This document shows positions 52,683 through 61,505 of a DNA stretch of 64,000 nt, piece after piece. This stretch comes from Vulcanimicrobiota bacterium (GTDB taxonomy: Bacteria; Vulcanimicrobiota; Xenobia; Xenobiales; JADMJV01). Each line of letters begins with the position of its first letter. The first letter of the stretch is position 1. The position numbers were made by a program, and so were the translations under genes. The DNA lies in assembly GCA_019637395.1 (NCBI GenBank), contig JAHBVR010000014.1, positions 203,899 to 267,898 on the forward strand, given 5' to 3'. The notes beneath the pieces were generated by a model, which was not told the DNA's origin, made no database searches, and saw nothing but the letters and a program-made list of their open reading frames with translations.

Positions 52683-53047
52683 AGAAAGAGCGTCCGCTGA
52701 GGCTTCCAGTAGCCCTGGGCGCGGCTATCGACCTGGATGGCCAGTTTGTTGTCCTGGCCGATGAAGCTGTAGCGGGTGCCGGCGAAGTCAAACAGCCAGT
52801 AGCCGCCTTCCTGGTGGCCGCTGGCCCGAACGCCGTTGTGCTCACCCGAACCGTCCCGGCCAAAACAGAAGCTCTCGCCCAACCCACTCAACTCCAGCAC
52901 CTCGCCCTGCCAGCGTCCTTCCAGCTCGCGGTCCGGTTGGCCGGCTTCGGAGACGCTCCACTTGCCCAGCAACGTTCCCGGGAAATCCTCGGCGGCCCAG
53001 ACCGTGCCGGTCAAAACCAGCGCCAGGGCGACCGCCTTTAGAGACAA
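52670..53047 (-). CDS. Secreted hypothetical protein
   Basis: This 125-residue protein starts at a TTG (53047) with GAGG upstream, inside the 3' end of the TPR gene. It has a signal peptide (about 1-18, LKAVALALVLTGTVWA) and a beta-rich, lipocalin-like body (GTLLGKWSVSEAGQPDRELE, QEGGYWLFDFAGTRYSFIG). No family is recognised. It is translated together with the TPR protein. Confidence 0.6.
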   Translation of the reverse strand: MSLKAVALALVLTGTVWAAEDFPGTLLGKWSVSEAGQPDRELEGRWQGEVLELSGLGESFCFGRDGSGEHNGVRASGHQEGGYWLFDFAGTRYSFIGQDNKLAIQVDSRAQGYWKPQRTLFLYRR

Positions 53048-54246
53048 CTGGCGATAACCTCGCGCAGGCGGGCGGTGCCGCGCTGGCTGGCCAGGAAGTG
53101 ACGGGCCAGCGTCTGGTGTGCGGGGGTGGGTTCGCGTAGCAGGATGCCGGCAGCCAGCTCGGTGGCCTGAGGGTCGCCGCGGTCGAGCAACATGGGCAGA
53201 AGCGGGCTGAGATCTTCCTGGTCTTCCAGTTGCCGGCGCGAGACCCACATTTCCAGCGGAAAGGGCCAGGGAGAGTGGCGGCGGCTCTTGGGACGGCCCG
53301 CGTTAAGCAGATTTTCCTGGGCTACTTCCAGGTCCTGGTTCAGCTCCAGAGCCTGCTGCCAGTGGTCGATGGCCACCCGCCACTGGTTTTTGCGCGCCTG
53401 GGCCACCGCCGCCAGATGGTAGAGCAGCGGGGTTTCCCGGCCGGCTTCGACGGCCTGGCGAAAATACTCGAGCACGCCCCGGTCATCACCCTGGAGGGCG
53501 GCGCATTCGGCCGCCTTTTGCAGGCTAAAGTCGCCTTTCCAGGTGCGCAGGCGCTGGCCCAGCGGTAAGGCTTCCTCGATCTGGCCGGTCAGGTAGAGGA
53601 AAGTGAAAAGGTTGGCCACCGCCGAGAAATGGTCGGGATGTTCCAGCACTACCTGGCGGCACAGGTCGATCATTTCGTGACGCTGGCCAGCGTGGAACAG
53701 AATGGTGCTGAGGTCCACCCGGGCGGCCAGATCGTCAGGCCATTTCTTGAGCACCTCGCGGGCGCATTCCTCGGCCCGGGCCAGGGCGCCGCGGGCCATA
53801 TGAAACTGAGCTTCCTGAGAAGCGGCCTGGCATTCCCAGTCTTCCTGGAGTTGAAAGAGCAGGTCGCGGGCCGAGGCTCGGGCCGCCGAGCCCAGCTTGT
53901 GGGAGGACGGGACTTGCGTGAAAAACCGATAGGCCAGCGCTTCCCGCCCCCCCAGCATATGCAACGAGCCCCAGGCAAAGAGAGTCTCCGGCTGGTTGGG
54001 GTAACAACGCTGCATTTGCCAGGCGAAGCCTTCGGCCAGACTGACGTCGTCGCCAATCAAGGAAGCAAAGCCTTGAAAGGCCAGATCGCGAATTTCCGGC
54101 TCACTCAACGAGCCCAGATCCACCCAGATCGGCACCCAGGGGGCCAGGAAATCTAAAAGCTGCTGGTCGGCGGTGGGGGCCGGACGGCGTCGCGGCTTCG
54201 CGGTGGACCGGCCTCGCGCCGGCTGGTTCTTCTCTGCAGGCTCCAT
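53038..54246 (-). CDS. Tetratricopeptide-repeat protein
   Basis: This 402-residue cytoplasmic protein has a basic, Pro-rich head (1-30), then about eight helical TPR-like pairs (for example ARGALARAEECAREVLKKWP, AGQRHEMIDLCRQVVLEHPD, QWRVAIDHWQQALELNQDLE). It likely scaffolds other proteins; the partner is unknown. It is the first gene after the 61-bp repeat array. Confidence 0.85.
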   Translation of the reverse strand: MEPAEKNQPARGRSTAKPRRRPAPTADQQLLDFLAPWVPIWVDLGSLSEPEIRDLAFQGFASLIGDDVSLAEGFAWQMQRCYPNQPETLFAWGSLHMLGGREALAYRFFTQVPSSHKLGSAARASARDLLFQLQEDWECQAASQEAQFHMARGALARAEECAREVLKKWPDDLAARVDLSTILFHAGQRHEMIDLCRQVVLEHPDHFSAVANLFTFLYLTGQIEEALPLGQRLRTWKGDFSLQKAAECAALQGDDRGVLEYFRQAVEAGRETPLLYHLAAVAQARKNQWRVAIDHWQQALELNQDLEVAQENLLNAGRPKSRRHSPWPFPLEMWVSRRQLEDQEDLSPLLPMLLDRGDPQATELAAGILLREPTPAHQTLARHFLASQRGTARLREVIASCL

Positions 54247-54325
54247 ATCATGATCCTCCGGGTCGTTGAGCCGCCCCTTCGCGACCGGCCTGCATTTCTT
54301 GCTTGTTACTTTAAAATTTTTCTAG

Positions 54326-54664
54326 CCAAATTTCCGGCAAGTCCGACCCCGCCGCCGGTCGCTTGCCACTTTTGTGGCAACTGTTGCCAAATTCCGGCAA
54401 GTCCGGCCCGGCCGCCGGTCGCTTGCCACTTTCTTGGCAACTGCTGCCAAATCTCCGGCAAGTCCGGCCCGGCCGCCGGTCGCTTGCCACTTTCTTGGCA
54501 ACTGTTGCCAAATCTCCGGCAAGTCCGGCCCGGCCGCCGGTCGCTTGCCACTTTCTTGGCAACTCTTGCCAAATTTCCGGCAAGTCCGGCCCGGCCGCCG
54601 GTCGCTTGCCACTTTCTTGGCAACTCTTGCCAAAATTTTCGGCAAGTCCGGCCCCGCTACCGGC
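54326..54664. repeat. Tandem array of 61-bp repeats (five full copies plus a part)
   Basis: Copies begin at 54326, 54387, 54447, 54508 and 54569 (CCAAATyTCCGG...), with a diverged partial copy from 54630. The second copy is one base shorter. Four of the five are almost identical. Each has a TTGCCA/TGGCAA hairpin and a TTGGCAAC-T-GTTGCCAA palindrome across the joint. Frames are open through the array only because it repeats; I see no gene. It fills the gap between the carboxypeptidase stop and the TPR start. Confidence 0.95.
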
Positions 54665-55920
54665 TAGCTGCGCGCGATCAGGCCGGCCTTGTCCATATTG
54701 ATGACTTCGTCGATGAAGGCGCGGGTGGCGGCGCTGGCTTTGCCCGTGATTTCCGGCAGTTGCGAGGGGCGGGGTTGGAAACTGCGGCCCATCTCGAAGG
54801 TAAGGCCGAGAATGCCGTTGGCGCCCTGCGTGTCGGTGGAGTCGCCGCTGTTCAGATACAGGTCCGAACCCTGGGACACGGCCCAGCCGCCGGTGGCGTC
54901 TTCCAACTTGGGCTTGAGCTGGTTGTAAAGATCCAAATTGGGGCCGGGCTCGGCGGTGTGATCCCAGGGATAGAAAATGTCGTTACCGTAGCTGTGATAA
55001 TCGATGCAACCCTTGATGTTGGGACGGTTGATCTGCAGATCGATCATGGCCTTCGTCTCCACCTCGGAGCCGCCTGACGGACCGCGGTAAACCTCGCTGC
55101 GCGGGTTGTCGCTGGTGGCCGAGAAATCGTCGCCGGTCACGCCCGGCTTGTCGCCATCAGGACGAAAGATATGCTCGTGCTCGGGCTTGAAGTCCCAATA
55201 GTTACGGTTGAGATCGACGCCCACCGCTTTGGTGGGGTTGCCCAGCTGATCCACTTCCAGAGGGCGGCGGTTCTTGCGCCACATGTTGTCGCGGCTGCGC
55301 GAATACTCGTAACCGTCCGGATTGACGCAGGGCACGATCCAGATCTCGGAGTCCTTCAAGCGGGCCTGCTTGGCCGGGTCGTCGGCCAGACCGTCGAGCA
55401 GGTCGTGGGCCAGCGTCAGAGGAGCTTCCACAGTGGCCCACTCGCGCGCGTGGTGGCAACCGGTGATGACAATGCCGGTCTTGTTAGAGGTGTCGCCCTG
55501 GGCGCCCTCGCTCAACTTGTAGGCGACCACTTCACGGCCTTCGGCGGTGGTGCACAGCACCTGGCGCTGCACGTAGTCCGGGTTGGCTTCGGCCAGCCTG
55601 TCCATTTCGGCGATGGCCTGGTCAAAGCTGTGGTAGCCGGCGCGGTCGGGGTTGGGCACCTGGGCCAACGAGAAGCTGAATTCGCGGGCGCGGTCGGCGT
55701 TGGTTTCGTCCGCGTCCAGGTCGAACTGTCCGGAGTGATGGTGGCCGCAGCCATGCAACCCCGCATCGGCCAGCTTGTCGATGTAATCGTTGATTTCGCG
55801 AGTGCTGAGCTGGCCGTCGCCGTCGGTATCGATCTGTTTGGCGACTTCGGCCTTTTCGGGGGCTACTTGCAGCCCTTTGTTATCAACCTGCATGCGGAAT
55901 GTCTGCGGGGTAACTTGCAC
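54664..55920 (-). CDS. M14 zinc carboxypeptidase with EF-hand, leaderless
   Basis: In this 418-residue protein residues 31-43 form an EF-hand (DTDGDGQLSTREI). A Gly/His linker with CGHHHSG follows, then a peptidase M14 domain: HHAREW (metal His, Glu), VNPDGYEYSR, DLNRNYWDF, IDYHSYGN (metal His) and LTFEMGR with the catalytic Glu. All key residues are there. No signal peptide is visible. It likely trims C-terminal residues of peptides outside the cell or in a target. The 61-bp array starts at its stop. Confidence 0.9.
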   Translation of the reverse strand: MQVTPQTFRMQVDNKGLQVAPEKAEVAKQIDTDGDGQLSTREINDYIDKLADAGLHGCGHHHSGQFDLDADETNADRAREFSFSLAQVPNPDRAGYHSFDQAIAEMDRLAEANPDYVQRQVLCTTAEGREVVAYKLSEGAQGDTSNKTGIVITGCHHAREWATVEAPLTLAHDLLDGLADDPAKQARLKDSEIWIVPCVNPDGYEYSRSRDNMWRKNRRPLEVDQLGNPTKAVGVDLNRNYWDFKPEHEHIFRPDGDKPGVTGDDFSATSDNPRSEVYRGPSGGSEVETKAMIDLQINRPNIKGCIDYHSYGNDIFYPWDHTAEPGPNLDLYNQLKPKLEDATGGWAVSQGSDLYLNSGDSTDTQGANGILGLTFEMGRSFQPRPSQLPEITGKASAATRAFIDEVINMDKAGLIARS

Positions 55921-56028
55921 GGGATTGTGTCTCCTCTAGTGTGTCCTTGGTCTCTTACACCAGACTAAAGGAAGGAAGCCGGCGCGCATGTTACAGCGCT
56001 ATGAATCCCGCGCTAATTTCAGGTTTGC

Positions 56029-57456
56029 TTAAGTGTAAAGACTCAACATTCCGAAATCCGGCTGCTCGTTGAGCACGGGCCGCTGGACGTTACCGTCATA
56101 GCTCAACAATTGATGAGACAATTGCTCCTTGAGCATATCCTCGATCTCGGCACTGGATTTTTCGGGGTAAAGTTCGTGCAATTGGGCCATGGCCTGGGCT
56201 ACCTTGGGAGCGGCGAAAGAAGTTCCTTGCGCGTTTTTCTGCCCGGGCAGGGAAGGCTTGGGCGCGACACCGTTGGCATAGATGTCGACTTCCTGAAAGT
56301 TGCTGCTGTAACCGGCTACCTTTTCCTGGTCCCCGGAACCATCGGTGGCTCCGACCACGGTGGTCTCTGGAGTGGCCAGCACATTGTCGTGAAACTGAGA
56401 ACTCACGCGCAGCTTGGGAGCCGACTCACCGGCATCTTGATCCAAATATTCAACCACGCGCCCGTAGTTCGCGGCGGAGACCACAACCGAATTGTGGTCT
56501 TTTTCCAATTCGATGACGGCTTTGGCGTAGTTCTGGTGGGATTCTTGGACGGCTGGATGGGTTTCCATGGTGCCGGACACCTGGTCGGCAATCGCCTGTT
56601 GCAGCTTGCGCCTTTCGGGACCGGCAATCTTGGGGTCCTGGTGGCTGAGCTTGGAGGCATCCAGGTCGAAGGCACGAGCGTAGTTTTCCAGGAGTGGCTT
56701 CTTGAATTCGCTGGTAGGTCCCCAGCCAGCCCAGGCCAGACTGGCGTCGGAATAGAAACGATCGAGAATACCGGCCTGGCTGATGCCGTAAGAGAGGTTT
56801 ACGGCCGAACCGTGGAGGCCGGCCTCTTTCAGGCCTTCCAAGCGTTCGGACATGGAGTCCATCAAGCTGACGGACTCCAGAGCCACCGAGAGTTCCAGGC
56901 GTTTCTTGAATTCCTCGGGGGGCAGTCCAGGCTCGTTCAAAGACTGCTTGATCATGAACTTTTCCTGGCCGTATTTAGAGCTAATTTCCGAGGGGATCAA
57001 ATTGCCGGAAAAGCCGTCGTGGGTGGCGCTCTCGCTAACCAGATGGCCGTGAGGCGTCTCCAGCGAGCCGGTCATGCCGCCGATACCCATCATCGGCATG
57101 GGCGCGATGAACTGGTCGACCACCACCAGGGATCCTGGTTTTTTTAGATCTCCGGTGGTGTGGCCGAGTTTGCCCGGGTCCACGAACACCAGTGGTTGGA
57201 AACCCGGCGGCGGCGCATAGGCGGGAAAAGGTGAGCCGGGCGCGTCGGGAAGGGGGCACCAAACCGGCGCTTGCGTCTCTGGGGCCAGGCCGGGGGGCAC
57301 TGTGGGGGGTTGCCAGCCGGTATAGCCGCCGGGCACGAAAGCATCGCCGGATGCCGGTGGCTGATGATTCCCCGGCGCCACCGCCGGCTTAGGAAGCATC
57401 CCTCCCGCCTGCACCTGCGGGGCAGGAAAGTTGAAGTTGCTAATCGGCACCGCCAC
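56029..57456 (-). CDS. Leaderless subtilase-like (S8) protease
   Basis: This 475-residue protein has a Pro-rich head (1-100, with SGDAFVPGG) and no signal. The Asp lies in LVVVDQF and the His in ETPHGHLVSE. The usual GN before the oxyanion Asn is SAANYG, and the Ser is in QGTSFAAPKVA. The spacing resembles the subtilase at 27196, though the protein is larger. Activity is likely but the oxyanion site is unusual. It is a single gene, divergent from the GGDEF gene. Confidence 0.8.
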   Translation of the reverse strand: MAVPISNFNFPAPQVQAGGMLPKPAVAPGNHQPPASGDAFVPGGYTGWQPPTVPPGLAPETQAPVWCPLPDAPGSPFPAYAPPPGFQPLVFVDPGKLGHTTGDLKKPGSLVVVDQFIAPMPMMGIGGMTGSLETPHGHLVSESATHDGFSGNLIPSEISSKYGQEKFMIKQSLNEPGLPPEEFKKRLELSVALESVSLMDSMSERLEGLKEAGLHGSAVNLSYGISQAGILDRFYSDASLAWAGWGPTSEFKKPLLENYARAFDLDASKLSHQDPKIAGPERRKLQQAIADQVSGTMETHPAVQESHQNYAKAVIELEKDHNSVVVSAANYGRVVEYLDQDAGESAPKLRVSSQFHDNVLATPETTVVGATDGSGDQEKVAGYSSNFQEVDIYANGVAPKPSLPGQKNAQGTSFAAPKVAQAMAQLHELYPEKSSAEIEDMLKEQLSHQLLSYDGNVQRPVLNEQPDFGMLSLYT

Positions 57457-57551
57457 GGTGCCAGTGTAGCGGGCATTCTTTGCCAGTTTGTGAATTGTTG
57501 GACAGTCTTAACCTGGTAAGGATTTTCCCTTGCCGTCAGGAATAGCCCGAG

Positions 57552-58451
57552 GTGCCCAGGAGTCCCAAGACCCCGCTTCATATCTTGCTCGTTCACGGGG
57601 AAGCCGCCAGCGCGGTGGCCAGCACCGTGCAGGCCGCCCGCCACACGGTGAAAACCGCCGGACAGATGGAGGAAGCAGCCCGTTTCTTGGGCCGCGAGCG
57701 TTTCGACCTGGTCATCGCCCCCCCCGGCGAGGTCGGACCGCTGGCCAGCGCGGCCCACCGGCACGGCGTGCCGCTCTGGATTGTGGGTAGCCACGAAGCC
57801 CTCAGCCAACTGGGAGAACAGGCTGCGGCCGTGGATGAGTTTCTCCAGTCTCCCATCGTCCCGGTGGTCCTACGCCGGCGCCTGGCCCTCTACCAGGAGC
57901 GCCGCGACTTCTACCGGCGCCAGACCCAACTGGAGAACCTCTTGCGCGAGAATGCCTCGCAGGACCCGCTCACTCGCCTTCCCAACCGGCACTTCGCCAT
58001 GCAGCACCTGCAGTTGCAATGGCAGCTCTTCCGCCGCAAAATGGTTCCCTTCTGCTGCATCCTCTGCGACCTGGACGAGTTCAAGCGCAGCAACGATGAC
58101 CACGGTCAGCGTTTTGGAGACAAGATCTTGCGAGCCGTGGCCCACGTCTTCAAGTCCAAACTGCGCGCCTCCGACCTGGTGTGCCGTTACGACGGCCAGC
58201 AATTTTTTATCCTCTGCTCCGACACCGAAGTGAGCGGGGCCCGCCAGTTGGCGGAACGCCTGCGCCTCTGTCTGACTCATCTGGACCTGCCTAAAGAAGT
58301 CCACCTGACCGCCAGTTTTTCTATTGTCCAGAGCGACAGCATCTTCAATTCGCCCGACCACATGCTCAAAGCAGCTGAGGATGCCCTGGCCGAAGCCAAA
58401 CAGTACGGACCCAATCAAGTGGTCAGTTCGATCGCCCAGCAGCCCCAATAA
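57552..58451 (+). CDS. Receiver-like plus degenerate GGDEF protein
   Basis: In this 299-residue protein, starting at GTG 57552, residues 9-115 fold like a receiver but have no phospho-Asp (ERFDLVIAPPGE). The rest is a diguanylate-cyclase-like domain: DPLTRLPNRH, CCILCDLDEFKRSNDDHG, FGDKILRAVA. The GGDEF motif is replaced by DGQQF (RYDGQQFFIL), so it is probably an inactive c-di-GMP or nucleotide sensor. It overlaps almost directly with the S9 peptidase gene (3 bases between). Confidence 0.85.
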   Translation: MPRSPKTPLHILLVHGEAASAVASTVQAARHTVKTAGQMEEAARFLGRERFDLVIAPPGEVGPLASAAHRHGVPLWIVGSHEALSQLGEQAAAVDEFLQSPIVPVVLRRRLALYQERRDFYRRQTQLENLLRENASQDPLTRLPNRHFAMQHLQLQWQLFRRKMVPFCCILCDLDEFKRSNDDHGQRFGDKILRAVAHVFKSKLRASDLVCRYDGQQFFILCSDTEVSGARQLAERLRLCLTHLDLPKEVHLTASFSIVQSDSIFNSPDHMLKAAEDALAEAKQYGPNQVVSSIAQQPQ

Positions 58452-58453
58452 GC

Positions 58454-60799
58454 ATGAGATGGGCACTCTGGCTCAGCCTGTGCGCCTGCGCCTGGGCTCA
58501 GCCCTGGGTGGTGCGCCCCCACTGGAGTGAAGATGAGCGCCAGTTCTGGTATCGGAGCGGCAGCCAGTTTGTCAACGTCGACTTGCGCGATCCCCGCCCG
58601 CGCCCGGCCTTCGACCACGCCCGCCTGGCGCGTAGACTTGGCTGTAAGCCCGACCAACTGCCCATCCTGGGCCTGCTCTACGACCCGGCTCATGCGCGCC
58701 GGCTGGGGTTGGTGGGCGAGCGGGACTACCTCCTGGACCTGGATACCTATCAATTGCAGGAGACCACTCTGCTGCGCGAAGCGCTCCTTCCCCTGGTCCA
58801 GCCCGGGCCTTACGCCACCACCCATGTGCCCACCACCGTGCAGTTTCAGAACCGGACCTCGGCTACGGTGGAATTGTCCTGGCTGGATGAGCGCAATCTG
58901 GAGCACAAGCACCGCCAGCTGGCGGCCGGAGAGCAGGCCGAGCAGCTGACCTATCAAGGGCAGACCTGGCTGGCCCGCGACCTGGACAGCGGCGGCCTGC
59001 TGGCGGTCTTTCAGGCCAGCGATTGTCCCACCCGGGCCGAGATCGACAGCCCGGTGCCGCGCTCCACTCTGGAGTCGCCCGACCGTCAGTGGTTGCTGGA
59101 AGTGCGCGACCACAATCTGTGGCTCAACGGCCGCCCCTGCAGCCACGACGGCGCCGCCGGCGATGAGTACCTGCCCGAGAACGTTTTCTGGGCCCCCGAT
59201 TCCAGCCGCTTTCTGGCCCTGCGCACCCGTGCCGGCGTGCCGGCCGACTTTCCCCACCCGGGCGACCCACTGCCCACTCACAGCCTGCGTCTTTTTGACC
59301 TGCAGGGAGGCCAGCTGACGCTCTCCGACCAGCTCTTCCCGCACCAACTGGCCCTCCACTCCATGCGCTGGAGCAGTGACTCCACCCGCCTCAGCTTTGT
59401 CTATCAGGAACGCGGCCACCAACACCTGCGCCTGCTCGAAACCGACCTCCAGGGCCGGCTGCGCGCCCTGGCCGAAGAGTCCAGCTCCACCTTTGTTTGC
59501 GATTCCGAGAAATACTACTGCGCCTGGCTCCAAGATAAGCAATTTATCTGGATGTCGGAGCGCAGCGGATCCAATCACCTCTTTTTGATAGACGCGCAAA
59601 CCGGGCAGGTGGTGCGCGACCTGACTCCGGGCCCAGGCGTGGTGCAGCAAGTGCTGGGCATGGATGACGAGCGCCGCGAGGTCTACTTCACCCTGGCCGA
59701 CCCCTACTACGCCAAAGTTTGCAAAGCCAGCCTGGACCGACCCGGAGTCCTTCAAATTACTCCGGCAGAGGGCCAGCATGCGGCGCTGCCCTCTCCCAGC
59801 CACCGCTACTGGGTGGACACCTGGTCGCGGGCCGACCAGCCCCCGCGCGTGGAACTGCGCACCGCCGCCGGCGAACTGCTGGCCGAATTGACTCGGGCCC
59901 CCTCCCTCAAATCCCACAGTCCCTTGTTTGTGGCCAAAGGCCGCGATGGAGTCAGCGACATCTACGGCCGCCTCTACTTTCCCCGCCCCCTCTCCAAAAA
60001 TAAGCAATATCCCGTGGTCGAACATATTTACGCCGGCCCGCACCAATCTTTCGCTCCCAAAACCTGTGCCGACGGACGGGAAAGCGAGCAGGCCCTGGCC
60101 GATCTAGGCTATATCGTGGTGCAAATCGACGGCATGGGCACGAACGGCCGCACCAAAGCCTTTCACGACGTGTGCTGGCAAAATCTCAAAGACGCCGGTC
60201 TGCCTGATCGCAAGTTGTGGATCCAGGCCGCGGCCCGCCGCTATAAGCAAATGGATTTGAGCCGGGTGGCCATTTACGGTTCTTCGGCCGGTGGGGCCAA
60301 CGCCGTGGCCGCGCTGATCTGGCATTCCGACTTTTACAAGGTGGCCGTGGCCGATTGCGGTAATCATGATCTGACCCGGGATAACCTCTATTGGGGAGAG
60401 CAGTGGATGGGCTGGCCGGTAGGGCCAGCCTACCGGGAAAATTCCAATCTGCCGCACGCTTCCCGGCTGCAGGGCTCGCTGCTGGTGCTGGTGGGAGAGC
60501 GGGACGATCGGGTCGACCCGGCCTGCAGCACCGAACTGGCGGCCGCTCTGAAAGGCAAAGACTGTAAACTGATAGTGGTGCCCGGAGGCGGCCATTGTGT
60601 CCTGGACACGCCGGTGGGCCAGCGGGAACTCAGGGCCTGGCTACGCTCTCGGCTAGGAAGTCCAGCATATTCTTCAAGACCTCGGGATCGGCGCACAGCG
60701 TCTTATGGTCCAGATCGGGATACTCCAGGCGCCGGACCGGCCCGCGCTCATAGCGCCGACTCTCCTCAGGCGAAACTTCCCGGTCCTTCTGGCCGATAA
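58454..60799 (+). CDS. S9 prolyl-oligopeptidase/DPP-IV-like peptidase with VHL-beta-like domain
   Basis: This 781-residue protein has a signal peptide (about 1-15). A small beta domain at about 127-180 (QFQNRTSATVELSWLDE, LAAGEQAEQLTYQGQTWLA) looks like the VHL beta domain. A DPP-IV-type propeller follows, then an alpha/beta hydrolase with YGSSAGGANA (S611), GERDDRV (D684) and GGGHC (H714). The true tail should end near 745. The last ~50 residues are Arg/Pro-rich and lie antisense to the next gene, overlapping it by 170 bases, so a stop may have been lost. Confidence 0.87.
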   Translation: MRWALWLSLCACAWAQPWVVRPHWSEDERQFWYRSGSQFVNVDLRDPRPRPAFDHARLARRLGCKPDQLPILGLLYDPAHARRLGLVGERDYLLDLDTYQLQETTLLREALLPLVQPGPYATTHVPTTVQFQNRTSATVELSWLDERNLEHKHRQLAAGEQAEQLTYQGQTWLARDLDSGGLLAVFQASDCPTRAEIDSPVPRSTLESPDRQWLLEVRDHNLWLNGRPCSHDGAAGDEYLPENVFWAPDSSRFLALRTRAGVPADFPHPGDPLPTHSLRLFDLQGGQLTLSDQLFPHQLALHSMRWSSDSTRLSFVYQERGHQHLRLLETDLQGRLRALAEESSSTFVCDSEKYYCAWLQDKQFIWMSERSGSNHLFLIDAQTGQVVRDLTPGPGVVQQVLGMDDERREVYFTLADPYYAKVCKASLDRPGVLQITPAEGQHAALPSPSHRYWVDTWSRADQPPRVELRTAAGELLAELTRAPSLKSHSPLFVAKGRDGVSDIYGRLYFPRPLSKNKQYPVVEHIYAGPHQSFAPKTCADGRESEQALADLGYIVVQIDGMGTNGRTKAFHDVCWQNLKDAGLPDRKLWIQAAARRYKQMDLSRVAIYGSSAGGANAVAALIWHSDFYKVAVADCGNHDLTRDNLYWGEQWMGWPVGPAYRENSNLPHASRLQGSLLVLVGERDDRVDPACSTELAAALKGKDCKLIVVPGGGHCVLDTPVGQRELRAWLRSRLGSPAYSSRPRDRRTASYGPDRDTPGAGPARAHSADSPQAKLPGPSGR

Positions 60800-61490
60800 G
60801 CAATAAACTGGGAGCGCTCTTTGCGGTCATGGTGACCTCCGGAGGGGTGCTGTCCAGGTCGATGTGCTCGCGCCGTTCCAGAAAGCGCTCCATCTTTAAG
60901 TAGGCCTTGGGAGAAAAGCCCAGTCGTTCGGCGATGTGGGCGAACCAGCGGCGCACGTCCGCCGGCGGAGCCAGCAACACCAGCGGCAGGGCGCCGCCCG
61001 ATTGATGGCGGGCCAGGGCCAGGCCGGCCGCTCCCATGGAGTGCCCGACCGCAGCCGCAAAAGGACCATAGTGTTGCAGCAGACTTTGAATGACGCGGGC
61101 GAAGCGAGCCAGGCTGGCGCTCTGGCCGCTGCTCTGGCCATGGCCGATGTGGTCGAAGGCGATCACTTCATAGCCCTGCTGGCGCAGCGCCTCGATCAGG
61201 GGGTAGAGGCGCAGGCCCGAGCTATTCCAGCCGTGCGAGACAAGCACGCGCGGACCGCGACCCACCCAGCGATAGACGGCGATTTTGTGCCCCTGCACGC
61301 TGAGACTCTCGCGATAGTGAGGGCGCTCGCAGAAACCGATGGGCGCGGGTCGCCTCGGGCGGTGGGTGCGCAAGGCCAGCTCCACCGCCATTTGACTGCC
61401 CCAGTCGGGCTCTAGCTTGGAAATCAAGGCGGCGGCCCGCCACTTCCCCTGTATAATTGAACGAACGATCGTGCTTTTTAAGGCCCACAT
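60630..61490 (-). CDS. Alpha/beta-fold hydrolase
   Basis: This 286-residue protein has the oxyanion region VLVSHGWNSSGL and the nucleophile in VGHSMGAAGLAL. The acid Asp is in LIGQKDREV, and the His is in LDHKTLC. The N-terminal 60 residues are helical. It looks like an esterase or lipase of unknown substrate. It lies 15 bases downstream of the TetR gene in one operon, so TetR probably controls it. Its 3' end is antisense to the S9 tail. Confidence 0.87.
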   Translation of the reverse strand: MWALKSTIVRSIIQGKWRAAALISKLEPDWGSQMAVELALRTHRPRRPAPIGFCERPHYRESLSVQGHKIAVYRWVGRGPRVLVSHGWNSSGLRLYPLIEALRQQGYEVIAFDHIGHGQSSGQSASLARFARVIQSLLQHYGPFAAAVGHSMGAAGLALARHQSGGALPLVLLAPPADVRRWFAHIAERLGFSPKAYLKMERFLERREHIDLDSTPPEVTMTAKSAPSLLLIGQKDREVSPEESRRYERGPVRRLEYPDLDHKTLCADPEVLKNMLDFLAESVARP

Positions 61491-61505
61491 AAAAAAGACT
61501 CCCTT

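Noticed and set aside
54326-54664. The array as a CRISPR
   Set aside because: There are no unique spacers: the whole 61-bp unit repeats, and no cas gene is near.
54306-54701. Several repetitive ORFs of 90-112 residues on both strands (LPEIWQQLPRKWQATGGRAG and similar)
   Set aside because: They arise from the 61-bp tandem array; the unit is not a multiple of three and all frames stay open by chance. No start signal is present.
55171-55968. A 265-residue plus frame opposite the carboxypeptidase
   Set aside because: It is shadow text of Val/Gly/Ala; the minus strand carries HHAREW and the other M14 residues.
58415-60046. A 543-residue minus frame opposite the S9 peptidase
   Set aside because: It is the shadow of a high-GC gene; the plus strand has signal, propeller and catalytic triad.
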